From a virus: 42,064 bases of DNA. The notes below the pieces were generated by a model, which saw nothing but the letters and a program-made list of their open reading frames with translations, was not told the origin of the DNA and did no database searches. The stretch spans positions 1 to 42,064 of IMG/VR virus record IMGVR_UViG_3300005288_000095. One strand, 5' to 3'. The position numbers and the translations under genes were made by a program. Shown piece after piece: positions 22,838 to 30,486 of this stretch (positions within the stretch are counted from its first letter, which is position 1; the number at the start of each line of letters is the position of its first letter).

Positions 22838-25191
22838 TCTCTGGGGAACACATTTTCGACGTCACAACGGCACCAAAGAGGGACTCGCGACACTGGAGCT
22901 CTGGGCAGGTCACTTGGGGTGAACTGAAGGAGTGGATGCAGCAGCCAGCGAACACGAAGGCGTGTGGCAACTACGTCTTGGGGAGGTTCCTCAAGACCAC
23001 AGTCACGCACCCCGCCAAGCCGGGGCAGGATCCACTGCCTCCGTGCACCAACCTTCACCGCACGAAGATGGCAATTGAGCTTCGCGGTGCCCTCACTCTG
23101 GACGTGGACCACGCCAAGGAAGACTTCCTGCAGAAGGTCAGGCAGGAGCTGGGTGGCATTTCCTACATCATCCACACGACGTACTCGTCGACGCCCGAGG
23201 AGCCTCGCTACCGGCTCATCGTCCCGCTCGACCGTACTGTCACGCCGGACGAGTACCACGTTGCTGCAGCTTCCATCATGCAGGGTATCGGTGTGGAGAA
23301 CTTCGACCCCGGGAGCGTCCAGCCGGAGCGCTACATGTTCCGCCCCTCAGAGGCCAAACGAGGAGCGTTCTGGTACGATGTGAACGAATCGGGCCTTGCA
23401 GACGTGGAGCAGCTTCTCCAGGACTTCGAGGAGGATCTCTCGTCGGTTCCCCTGCCGAAGCCGAGCCGCTCTAAGCGGGACCCGTTCGCCATTGAGGGGA
23501 CCGTGGGTGCCTTCAACCGTGCCTACGAGAACCTGCAGGAACTGATCCAGGTGTATGACCTGCCGTACGAGGAAGCCGGGGTCGGACGATGGCACCTGGC
23601 TGGAGCAGCAGCGGCTGCAGGTATGGGAGAGGTGGCACCGGGACTGTACTTCAGCCACCACGCCAACGACCCTGCCTATGGTCAGACCTGCTCAGCGTTC
23701 GACATGGCGAGGCTGCACCTGTTCGGTGACCTGGACGAGAACAGCAAGCCCGGTACACCTATCAACAAGCTCCCGTCCACCATTGCCATGCAGGAGATGG
23801 CGACGACAGACGTCAACGTGCTCAAGGAACTCGTCGGTAACGACTTTGCCGATGACATGGAGGCTACGGCCGACGCCATCACACAGGATAGCTGGCAGCT
23901 TGGGTTGCAGCGTCACCCCCGGACCGGCGAACCCATCGACAACATCGTCAACTGGGACCTGATCGGGGCGAACGACCCGGTGTTCAGTGGCCTGTTCTAC
24001 AACGAGATGTCCCTCGCCTTGGAGACGGACAGGGACCTGCCGTGGCGCAAGGTGGAGAAGGGCAAGGAGGCCTTCAACTCGGGAGACCGGTCGAGCCTCG
24101 CTCTGTACATCGAGCGCACCTACAGCATCCGACCCCCGAGGGCCTACATGGACGATGTGGTCAACGACCGGGCACGTCACCGTGTGCGCAACCCTGTTCG
24201 GGATTACCTGGAGTCCCTCCGGTGGGACGGGAAGTCCCGCATTGAGACCGCACTCCCCGGTGTACGCCCGACGGAGTTCACCCGTCTGGCCGCTCGTAAG
24301 GCGCTGGTGGCCGCAGCCGCTCGTATGCTGGAGCCGGGGATCAAGTGGGACCACACGCTCGTCCTGTTCGGGTCGGAGGGCCTGGGCAAGTCCTACTGGA
24401 TCGACAAGATGAGCAAGGGGTACAGTTCGAGCCTGGGGCGGCTCAACGACAAGGACACGCTCATCGTGATGCAGCGTTCTTGGATCATGACCGCTGACGA
24501 AGGGCACTCCCTGCGCAAGGCAGACTTCGATGCGCAGAAGGAGTTCCTGACCAAGACCCACGACATCTTCCGTATGCCGTATGAGCGTGAAGCGAGCATC
24601 CACCCTCGCCACTGTGTCATCTGGAGTACGACCAACGATGAGGTCTTCCTCCGTCGGCAGGAGGGTAACCGTCGCTTCCACATCGTCAAGTGCGAGGACA
24701 AGGTAGACTTCTCCCTGCTCACGGACGAGTACATTGACCAGGTCTGGGCGGAGGCTGTGCACCTGTTCCGCAATGGGGAACTGTTGTTCCTGTCGGACGA
24801 CGAGAGCGATCTCGCCGCCGAGGAGCGGGAACAGTTCACCGAGGAAGATGCCCTCGCCGGTGTCATCACAGAGTACCTGGACACGAAGGTGCCGGAGAAC
24901 TGGAACGACATGTCTCCCTCCGAGCGTCAGATGTGGCTCCAGAACCGTGCCGACGGTTTCGCTGCCGAAGGTACCGAGGACATCGACGAGGTCTGCTCGC
25001 TGCAGGTCTACATTGAGGCACTCGGCCGCAGGATGGGCGACCAGAAGCGCATGGAGCTTCTGGAGATCACCAACGTGCTGAAGGCTCTCCCGGGCTGGAC
25101 GCAGATGCCGGGACGCCACCGGCTTCACGGCTACGGACCGCAGCTCGTGTTCCGTCGCATCTCCTCCCTCGAGGGCTCAGACCTCATCTAA
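22834..25191 (+). CDS. Primase-helicase with VapE-like ATPase
   Basis: Seven hundred eighty-five residues. N-terminal ~1-180 resembles archaeo-eukaryotic primase/PrimPol: ALTLDVDHAKEDF with a D-x-D near residues 90-92, TTYSSTPEEPRYRLIVPLDR, and FDPGSVQPERYMFRPSEAKR. The C-terminal ATPase shows VLFGSEGLGKSYW (Walker A at 513-520), later WIMTADEGHSL (Walker B-like) and IWSTTNDEVFLRRQEGNRRF, the VapE/helicase arginine finger region. ATG 22834 overlaps the HNH stop. Likely makes primers and unwinds at the phage fork. The middle ~190-460 is less clear. Confidence 0.88.
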   Translation: MISGEHIFDVTTAPKRDSRHWSSGQVTWGELKEWMQQPANTKACGNYVLGRFLKTTVTHPAKPGQDPLPPCTNLHRTKMAIELRGALTLDVDHAKEDFLQKVRQELGGISYIIHTTYSSTPEEPRYRLIVPLDRTVTPDEYHVAAASIMQGIGVENFDPGSVQPERYMFRPSEAKRGAFWYDVNESGLADVEQLLQDFEEDLSSVPLPKPSRSKRDPFAIEGTVGAFNRAYENLQELIQVYDLPYEEAGVGRWHLAGAAAAAGMGEVAPGLYFSHHANDPAYGQTCSAFDMARLHLFGDLDENSKPGTPINKLPSTIAMQEMATTDVNVLKELVGNDFADDMEATADAITQDSWQLGLQRHPRTGEPIDNIVNWDLIGANDPVFSGLFYNEMSLALETDRDLPWRKVEKGKEAFNSGDRSSLALYIERTYSIRPPRAYMDDVVNDRARHRVRNPVRDYLESLRWDGKSRIETALPGVRPTEFTRLAARKALVAAAARMLEPGIKWDHTLVLFGSEGLGKSYWIDKMSKGYSSSLGRLNDKDTLIVMQRSWIMTADEGHSLRKADFDAQKEFLTKTHDIFRMPYEREASIHPRHCVIWSTTNDEVFLRRQEGNRRFHIVKCEDKVDFSLLTDEYIDQVWAEAVHLFRNGELLFLSDDESDLAAEEREQFTEEDALAGVITEYLDTKVPENWNDMSPSERQMWLQNRADGFAAEGTEDIDEVCSLQVYIEALGRRMGDQKRMELLEITNVLKALPGWTQMPGRHRLHGYGPQLVFRRISSLEGSDLI

Positions 25192-25200
25192 TTCCCACCC

Positions 25201-25228
25201 GCTGCGGGGTCACCACTGGCCCCGCAGC
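25201..25228 (+). terminator. Hairpin after primase-helicase gene
   Basis: GCTGCGGGG / CCCCGCAGC, perfect 9-bp stem with a 10-base loop, 10 bases after the primase-helicase stop. No T tract, so partial termination or message stabilisation is more likely than complete termination. Confidence 0.5.
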
Positions 25229-25247
25229 ATCACCCAAGGACAACGAC

Positions 25248-25526
25248 ATGCCGAAATCAAAGACACGCAAGACAGCTCCCCGTCCGGTACAGCGCCCAGT
25301 GGGGAAGCCGTCGCTGGAGACAGCCACACTGGCAATGGTCCAGGCCTCCTTCGAGGTCGTCCGGGAGGCTGAGCTGCACATTACCGCTGCAGCCCGAGCC
25401 GGAGACGAGGAGGCCCTGAACGAGGCCTTCGCCGTACACCATGAGCTGCGGTCCGGGGCACTGGGATTCCTGGTAGCCTACAGCCGCATGGCAGGGCTGC
25501 CTGACCCTCGCGAATCCAGGGATTAG
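25248..25526 (+). CDS. Small helical protein, unknown function
   Basis: Ninety-two residues. Basic N terminus (MPKSKTRKTAPRPVQRPVGK) then helices: VQASFEVVREAELHITAAAR and EEALNEAFAVHHELRSGALG. ATG 25248 is preceded by AAGGA. Its TAG stop lies inside the -35 of the next promoter. No family recognised; the helical hairpin might be a partner-binding module for the replication proteins. Confidence 0.78.
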   Translation: MPKSKTRKTAPRPVQRPVGKPSLETATLAMVQASFEVVREAELHITAAARAGDEEALNEAFAVHHELRSGALGFLVAYSRMAGLPDPRESRD

Positions 25527-25552
25527 GTTCTATACGAGATCTAGGGTATAGT
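25523..25552 (+). promoter_or_regulatory. Phage promoter P2
   Basis: TTAGGT, 18-base spacer ending ATCTAGGG, TATAGT. The upstream TAG stop codon is part of the -35. It is followed by a leader with CACCACGACACAACGG and drives the HicA-like gene. Confidence 0.8.
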
Positions 25553-25616
25553 TCTTACTGTCAGCCAAACAAGGGCTAGACTTACAACGAACACCACGAC
25601 ACAACGGAGCGAGCAT

Positions 25617-25811
25617 ATGGCAAACAAGGAACTCGACAAACTGGTCAAGGCAGCAGAGGAACTCGGTTACGAGCGAATCAAAGACACCAAGAACCAGCAC
25701 CCGAGGTTCAAGCACACGGAGACCGGGGTCATCGTTACGACGAGCGGAACCCCGAGCGACCACCGCAGCTACAAGAATGCACTAAGCAAGCTTCGCCGGT
25801 TCGCCAAGTAG
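25617..25811 (+). CDS. HicA-like small protein
   Basis: Sixty-four residues. MANKELDKLVKAAEELGYER then KNQHPRFKHTETGVIVTTSG and HRSYKNALSKLRR fits the dsRBD-like HicA mRNA interferase fold: an alpha helix, a His-containing strand, and a final helix. The usual GSH around the catalytic His is QHP here. No HicB antitoxin is seen next to it. ATG 25617 is behind GGAG in the phage leader, under promoter P2. It may be an active RNase, an RNA-binding protein, or an exapted regulator. Confidence 0.7.
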   Translation: MANKELDKLVKAAEELGYERIKDTKNQHPRFKHTETGVIVTTSGTPSDHRSYKNALSKLRRFAK

Positions 25812-25870
25812 CTTTGAGGAGGGGGATCACGGTCCCCCTCCTACACTCCACACCACGAAAGGAACCAGCA

Positions 25871-26065
25871 ATGACCATCCGACCAACATTCACTTCCGCC
25901 GACGAAGACGGTGACGAGCTGAGCGTCTGGCCCGCACTCCCCGGCACCGAGAAGCCCATCATCCAGATCGACTCCGGCAGCATGACCGTTGCCGTCGAGT
26001 TCAACGTCGAAGACGCAGCCAAGCTGGCCGGGGCAATCCTTGCCGCAGCCGACCGCTCCAAGTAA
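25871..26065 (+). CDS. Small acidic protein, unknown function
   Basis: Sixty-four residues: FTSADEDGDELSVWPALPG, then SGSMTVAVEFNVEDAAKLAG and a short helix. ATG 25871 is six bases after AAAGGA in the leader. The arrangement beta-beta-alpha is compatible with a tiny regulator; no family recognised. Confidence 0.75.
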   Translation: MTIRPTFTSADEDGDELSVWPALPGTEKPIIQIDSGSMTVAVEFNVEDAAKLAGAILAAADRSK

Positions 26066-26093
26066 ACCCCACAACGAGAAAGCGAACACCACG

Positions 26094-26552
26094 ATGACTA
26101 CGAACACCTCCATCCCCCGGTCAGAATTCACCAACGAACAGGTCGAGGCCGTCCACACTGCAGAGCGCATCAATCGACTGCAGCGCGACTGGCTCGCTGA
26201 CCTCACGACAGCCAGGGCAAAGGTTGCCGAGAACGACTTCTTGTCCAGCTTCGACCTCGAGGACCTGTGCACGGCCAACTCCCGGGTGGAGGTTCTGCAG
26301 CGGCTGAACACCTACAACCGGAAGCTCAAGGAGTTCTGCGAGACCTCCGAGGAGACCCGTCGCATCCTGGCCATCACCAACTGGGAAGAGTTCCAGAAGC
26401 TGCAGGCATACGTTCTCAACATGGCAACCGAGAGCTACATGGAGTGGTACCGGCCGAACAGCACCAGTGTGATGGACGTGGAGCTCAAGCTCCGTCAGCA
26501 CGAAGCGTGGCAGACCCTGCAGGGTGTAGCCTCCGGCCGCAAGTTCTTCTAG
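26094..26552 (+). CDS. Helical protein of 152 residues, unknown function
   Basis: Starts MTTNTSIPRSEFTNEQVEAV. Nearly all helical with Arg/Glu/Leu-rich heptads (RINRLQRDWLADLTTARAKV, RLNTYNRKLKEFCETSEETR). ATG 26094; the leader CCCACAACGAGAAAGCGAACACCACG has only a weak purine stretch. No domain recognised. Confidence 0.75.
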   Translation: MTTNTSIPRSEFTNEQVEAVHTAERINRLQRDWLADLTTARAKVAENDFLSSFDLEDLCTANSRVEVLQRLNTYNRKLKEFCETSEETRRILAITNWEEFQKLQAYVLNMATESYMEWYRPNSTSVMDVELKLRQHEAWQTLQGVASGRKFF

Positions 26553-26562
26553 ACCTCAAGAC

Positions 26563-26604
26563 GGGATGTCGGTTCCCAACCCCAGCTAGGGGGACCGGCA
26601 TCCC
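26563..26604 (+). terminator. Intergenic hairpin
   Basis: Fifteen-bp stem (GGGATGTCGGTTCCC / GGGGACCGGCATCCC, two G-U pairs) with a 12-base loop in the 80-base gap before the next gene. There is no T run, so it may be a partial terminator or an mRNA end-protecting structure. Confidence 0.55.
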
Positions 26605-26632
26605 CCACAACGACACCACGAAAGGCACGACC

Positions 26633-26812
26633 ATGGCACTGACAAAAGCAGAATTCAAGAAGCGGTGGGACTCCGACTCCACCGGAGGCGGCATCACGAT
26701 GGACGACATCGCAGAATGCGCAAAGGAGTGGGGCCTGTTCCCGGCACCCAAGGTCCGTCCTGCCTACGAGGTTCTCGAGGCCGTCTGCAAAGCCGCAGGG
26801 GTGACTCCGTGA
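26633..26812 (+). CDS. Small protein, unknown function
   Basis: Fifty-nine residues: ALTKAEFKKRWDSDSTGGGI then ITMDDIAECAKEWGL. Helical, one Gly-rich turn. ATG 26633 follows AAAGG in the leader. Its stop overlaps the next GTG start (GTGA), so the two are coupled. Confidence 0.75.
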   Translation: MALTKAEFKKRWDSDSTGGGITMDDIAECAKEWGLFPAPKVRPAYEVLEAVCKAAGVTP

Positions 26813-27270
26813 CCACGCAACCAACCTTCACTGGCACCCCCGACGACTGGTGGGAGAATGCTGAACCCATCACCCATGCAGAGGCGCAGGAGCGCAACAT
26901 GGGGGACTGGTACATCGCCCGAGTCACCAGCCGCACTTGGGACGGGAGCGAGTCTCGTGCCCGGTACACCATCAGCACCCCCAGCAAGCTCCCGAATCGG
27001 GAGAAGGCAGATGCTGCATACGGCAGCCAGGGCATCGCCGAGAGGGTCCGTCGACTCATCCACATGCCTGAAGAGGTACCAGCATGGAAGCTGGCAGAGA
27101 TGGTCACAGCCGAAGTCCCGGGCAAGGGACCGGAGCGTCACCCCTGGATGCGTAATGCGAACGGTCGCTGGAGGCTCCTCTCGGACGCTCGTATCAACGT
27201 CAACGATGCTTCCATGGCAGAGCTGAATCCGAGGCCCGCAGTGGTGGTCGAAACCCAGGACCTGGTATAG
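26809..27270 (+). CDS. Protein of 153 residues, unknown function
   Basis: GTG 26809 overlaps the upstream stop. DDWWENAEPITHAEAQERNM, then ISTPSKLPNREKADAAYGSQ and PAWKLAEMVTAEVPGKGPER. Trp-rich N terminus, helical middle, beta-rich C terminus (NANGRWRLLSDARINVN). No domain recognised. The stop is just before promoter P3. Confidence 0.75.
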   Translation: MTTQPTFTGTPDDWWENAEPITHAEAQERNMGDWYIARVTSRTWDGSESRARYTISTPSKLPNREKADAAYGSQGIAERVRRLIHMPEEVPAWKLAEMVTAEVPGKGPERHPWMRNANGRWRLLSDARINVNDASMAELNPRPAVVVETQDLV

Positions 27271-27272
27271 GA

Positions 27273-27302
27273 TTAGGTTTTATACCGGATCCAGAGTATA
27301 GT
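27273..27302 (+). promoter_or_regulatory. Phage promoter P3
   Basis: TTAGGT, 18-base spacer ending ATCCAGAG, TATAGT. The least conserved spacer of the family. It is followed by CACCACGACACAACGAAAG and drives the 27348 gene. Confidence 0.78.
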
Positions 27303-27347
27303 TCTTTTCAGCACCACTCCACCACGACACAACGAAAGCAGGACACC

Positions 27348-27698
27348 ATGGCAAAGGCAACCGGAAACATCACGATGGGGAAGCCCTTCGCTCGCCACCT
27401 TCAGGACGGCACCCTCAAGCCCTTCAGCGTCGTTCGCTTCTACGGCGAGGGCATCCCGGCCAAGTTCACCGGTCGCGACACCTACGTCGTGGGATGGTAC
27501 CGGCAGCCAGCAGGTTGGAACATCGAGGTCCGCACGCTGCTCGCCGACACCACGATCACCCTCCAGGACACCAGCAAGGTCGCTGTCTACACGGACCAGG
27601 ACGACGCCAAGCGCGACTGGGACGAGCAGGTTGCCGAGTACCGTGCAGCAATGGACTCCGGCAACTACGATCGTTGCCGCGAACTGTACCCTCTCTAA
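27348..27698 (+). CDS. Protein of 116 residues, unknown function
   Basis: NITMGKPFARHLQDGTLKPF, then VVRFYGEGIPAKFTGRDTY and VAVYTDQDDAKRDWDEQVAE. Two basic/aromatic beta strands and a C-terminal helix. ATG 27348 follows AAAGCAGGA in the leader after promoter P3. A small hairpin follows the stop, so it is probably a single-gene unit. No family recognised. Confidence 0.76.
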   Translation: MAKATGNITMGKPFARHLQDGTLKPFSVVRFYGEGIPAKFTGRDTYVVGWYRQPAGWNIEVRTLLADTTITLQDTSKVAVYTDQDDAKRDWDEQVAEYRAAMDSGNYDRCRELYPL

Positions 27699-27713
27699 GA
27701 GAGCTCTAGAACT

Positions 27714-27743
27714 CCTACCGGGCACCATTCCGGGTCCGGTAGG
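27714..27743 (+). terminator. Hairpin after 27348 gene
   Basis: CCTACCGG / CCGGTAGG arms (8 bp) with a 14-base loop, followed by CTTTAGG. Terminator-like, weak T tract. Confidence 0.55.
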
Positions 27744-27808
27744 CTTTAGGGGTCGGCCACACCGGCCACCTGTAAACCACGTTACACAACATCGAAAGAG
27801 GAACCAGC

Positions 27809-28297
27809 ATGTCTACCACGATCGTTATCACCATCACCGACACCGACGGTTACACCGAAGCAGACCGCCGCATCATTTCCGCACTCCAGGCTCACCCGTC
27901 CAACGGCACAGCAGCGGTCGTCCCCGCCGAGGGCAAGACCACAGCGGTTGTCCGTGAACCGGCCAAGGCAACTCCACCGGCCAAGACTGAGCCGGTGAAG
28001 GAACCTGCCAAGCCCGCAGTAACCAAGCCCGCACCGGCCAAGCCGAAGCCTGAGCCGGTCCAGGAACCCGTCGAAGCGGAAGAGGAAGCTGCCGAAGAGG
28101 CCGCTGAGGACGTTGTGGGGGATTCCAGTGACGAAACCACCTACACGCTGGAGGACGCCGTCTCCAAGGCGACCGGGCTGATCAAGGAGGGCAAGCTCGC
28201 TCTCGTCAAGGCAGCCCTCGCCCCGACCTCCGCCAAGAAGGTCTCCGAGCTCAAGGGCGATGACATCCAGACCTTCATGGCAAACGTCGAGGTCTAG
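27809..28297 (+). CDS. Pro/Ala/Lys-rich linker protein with helical C-terminal domain
   Basis: One hundred sixty-two residues. N terminus VITITDTDGYTEADRRIISA; then a low-complexity central stretch rich in Pro, Ala, Lys and Glu (PAKPKPEPVQEPVE), and a final ~45 residues with YTLEDAVSKATGLIKEGKLA and APTSAKKVSELKGDDIQTF, a plausible helical binding module. ATG 27809 follows AAAGAGGA. Placed directly before DUF2800/DUF2815 genes, so it may tether the recombination proteins. Function inferred only from position. Confidence 0.72.
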   Translation: MSTTIVITITDTDGYTEADRRIISALQAHPSNGTAAVVPAEGKTTAVVREPAKATPPAKTEPVKEPAKPAVTKPAPAKPKPEPVQEPVEAEEEAAEEAAEDVVGDSSDETTYTLEDAVSKATGLIKEGKLALVKAALAPTSAKKVSELKGDDIQTFMANVEV

Positions 28298-28302
28298 AAC
28301 CA

Positions 28303-29538
28303 ATGCCCTCTGAGCACGCCAAGCTCTCTCCCAGTGACTCGGCCAGATGGATTAGCTGCCCCGCAGCCATCCGGATGGACGAGTCACTGCGGGAGCAGGG
28401 CCTCCTGACCGATGACGAGGACTCGAGCTACGCTCGGGAAGGTACCCTCGCTCACGCACTGGGAGAACTGGAAGCCGCGCACGCCTTCGGTCTGACTGAC
28501 CGTCGGCAGTACCTGCTCGCAAAGAAGCAGTGGACCAAAGAGTTTGAAGCAGAGAACTACGAGGAAGGCACCCTCGAGGAGATGCAGGAGCACGTCCGCT
28601 CCTTCGTCAAGTTGATCGGTGAACGACTCAAGCGTTTCCCCAACAGCCAGCTCATGCTCGAGCAGCGGATGGACTCCGGCATTGAGAAGTGCTGGGGAAC
28701 CTCCGACGTTGTCATCATCTCCCCGGAGCACATCGAGATCATCGACCTGAAGTACGGGGCAGGTGTTCCGGTGTATGCCGGAGACAACAGCCAGCTCCGC
28801 ATCTACGGTCTGGGAGCACTGAGGACCTTCAACATCCTCGGCAACCTCAACCTGATCGTGATGACTATCTTCCAGCCTCGAGCCTACGACGAGCCGAGCA
28901 GCGAGGAGATGCACCCCGACGAGCTCATCGCCTGGAGCGAGGGTGTGGCTGAACCGGCCGCAGCGGAAGCGCTCCACAATCCGAAGGCCAAGTTCGGTCC
29001 CTCGGAGAAGGCTTGCCGCTGGTGCCCTGCTGCAGGTTTCTGCAGGGCGAGGATCGAGAAGGCAGTCGCTGAGGACTTCGGAGATGTCTTCGTCGACGAG
29101 CCTCTCACCCCCGCCAAGCCGGAGACCCTGTCGCTGGACGAGCTTGCCAAAGCCTTCCGCCGTTTGGGAGAGATCCGAGCCTGGTGCAACGACATTGAGA
29201 AGGCTGCGCTGGAGGCAGCCTACGCTCAAGGCAAGCAGCTCCCCGGGCTGAAGGTCGTCTGGTCCGGCGGACAGCGTCGCATTGAAGACCCGGCTGCAGC
29301 GATCCAGACCCTGATTGACGCAGGGTGGAAGGTTGAGGACGTAGCCAAGCCGGTCCAGATCAAGGGCATCGGTGAACTCGAGAAGCTCATGGGCAAGAAG
29401 GAGTTCGCCAAGATCCTCGATCCGTTCATCGGCAAGACTAAGGGTCGCGAGGCTCTGGTCGACGAGAGTGACAAGCGGGAGGCAATCTCCCCGGCAAAGG
29501 ACGCTGCGGCTGAGTTCGCAGAGGAGGATGCAGCATGA
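28303..29538 (+). CDS. DUF2800 Cas4/RecB-like exonuclease
   Basis: Four hundred eleven residues. PD-(D/E)XK nuclease: LSPSDSARWISCPAAIRM near the N terminus, YAREGTLAHALGELEAAHAF, GTSDVVIISPEHIEIIDLKY with D...DLK active-site residues, and DNSQLRIYGLGAL (the Q-x-x-x-Y motif). Later CRWCPAAGFC could hold an iron-sulphur cluster as in Cas4/AddB proteins. ATG 28303. With the following DUF2815-type protein it likely forms a recombination pair comparable to lambda Exo/Bet. Confidence 0.88.
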   Translation: MPSEHAKLSPSDSARWISCPAAIRMDESLREQGLLTDDEDSSYAREGTLAHALGELEAAHAFGLTDRRQYLLAKKQWTKEFEAENYEEGTLEEMQEHVRSFVKLIGERLKRFPNSQLMLEQRMDSGIEKCWGTSDVVIISPEHIEIIDLKYGAGVPVYAGDNSQLRIYGLGALRTFNILGNLNLIVMTIFQPRAYDEPSSEEMHPDELIAWSEGVAEPAAAEALHNPKAKFGPSEKACRWCPAAGFCRARIEKAVAEDFGDVFVDEPLTPAKPETLSLDELAKAFRRLGEIRAWCNDIEKAALEAAYAQGKQLPGLKVVWSGGQRRIEDPAAAIQTLIDAGWKVEDVAKPVQIKGIGELEKLMGKKEFAKILDPFIGKTKGREALVDESDKREAISPAKDAAAEFAEEDAA

Positions 29539-29711
29539 GCACCACCGTGATCGAAGTCACCAAGTTCGCCACCACTCACCCGGGGACCCACGACGAGGTC
29601 GTCCAGAAGATGGTTGCCGTCGGCTGGCAGGTTCAGGAAGAGACTGAGACGCACACGCTCCTCACTCACGACCTGATCCCCGGTGGCCAACGTATTGTCC
29701 ATCGCTCGTAG
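29535..29711 (+). CDS. Small protein, 58 residues, between DUF2800 and DUF2815
   Basis: MSTTVIEVTKFATTHPGTHD, then EVVQKMVAVGWQVQEETE. The ATG overlaps the DUF2800 stop (ATGA) and GGAGG is six bases upstream, so translation is well supported. Function is unknown. Confidence 0.72.
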   Translation: MSTTVIEVTKFATTHPGTHDEVVQKMVAVGWQVQEETETHTLLTHDLIPGGQRIVHRS

Positions 29712-29796
29712 AGTTACCCAGCACCACTTACAACCCAGTAAAATTAGAACCGTTCTACGGTACAACGAAACAACACAACGAAAGAGGTCTTCCCTC

Positions 29797-30381
29797 ATGG
29801 CTACAGCAACTGCAGCTCCCACCAAGGTCGTCACGGACAAGGTACGTCTCTCCTACTGCCACCTGTTCGAGCCGTTCAGCTCGTTCGAAGGCCAGGACCC
29901 GAAGTACTCCGTCGTCATCCTCATCCCGAAGAGCGACACCCGCACGATCAAGAAGATCAAGGCAGCGCAGCAGGCAGCCCTCGAGTTGGGCAAGGCTTCC
30001 AAGTTCAACGGTTCCATCCCGAAGAACTGGAAGAACACCCTGCACGACGGCGACGAAGAGGCTGACCTCGACAAGAACCCGGAGTACGAAGGCCACTACT
30101 ACATGACGGTCTCCAACAAGACCAAGCCCGGTGTGGTAGACCAGGCCCTCAATGCCGTGATCGATCAGACCGAGGTCTACTCGGGCTGCTACGCTCGCGT
30201 CTCCCTGAATGCCTACGCCTTCAACGTCTCCGGCTCCAAGGGTGTCTCCTTCGGCCTCAACCACGTGCAGAAGCTGGAGGACGGGGAACCGTTCGGCTCC
30301 TTCTCCCGTGCGGAGGACGACTTCGATGTCGTCGAGGGCTTCGAGTCCGACAACGACATGGATGACGACGACCTCATCTAA
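29797..30381 (+). CDS. DUF2815 single-stranded DNA-binding protein
   Basis: One hundred ninety-four residues. YCHLFEPFSSFEGQDPKYSV, VVILIPKSDTRTIKKIKAA, TEVYSGCYARVSLNAYAF and a very acidic C-terminal tail (DNDMDDDDLI) typical of DUF2815 and SSB-like proteins that recruit partners. ATG 29797 follows AAAGAGG. Likely coats ssDNA during recombination or replication with the DUF2800 nuclease. A separate promoter may lie in 29712-29796, but none of the conserved family is there. Confidence 0.88.
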   Translation: MATATAAPTKVVTDKVRLSYCHLFEPFSSFEGQDPKYSVVILIPKSDTRTIKKIKAAQQAALELGKASKFNGSIPKNWKNTLHDGDEEADLDKNPEYEGHYYMTVSNKTKPGVVDQALNAVIDQTEVYSGCYARVSLNAYAFNVSGSKGVSFGLNHVQKLEDGEPFGSFSRAEDDFDVVEGFESDNDMDDDDLI

Positions 30382-30407
30382 AGTCAGGCCCATACGCTAG
30401 ACTTGAA

Positions 30408-30475
30408 CTCCAGGGCCTCCACCCACTGCTAACTGGTTCCAGCAGCCGGGTGGAGGCTCTGGTTCTACCCTGGAG
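30408..30475 (+). terminator. Nested inverted repeats before the polymerase gene
   Basis: Outer arms CTCCAGGG / CCCTGGAG (30408-30415 and 30468-30475) enclose inner arms GCCTCCACCC / GGGTGGAGGC (30415-30424 and 30448-30457), with a small CTGCT/AGCAG stem inside. The whole gap 30382-30486 is used by this structure. The outer right arm includes the polymerase gene's GGAG, so folding could hide the ribosome site. Terminator or translational switch. Confidence 0.6.
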
Positions 30476-30486
30476 ACACTGCGCAC

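Noticed and set aside
29712-29796. Promoter before the DUF2815-type gene
   Set aside because: Some AT-rich sequence is present, but no TTAGGT/TATAGT pair with the correct spacing, so no promoter is claimed.
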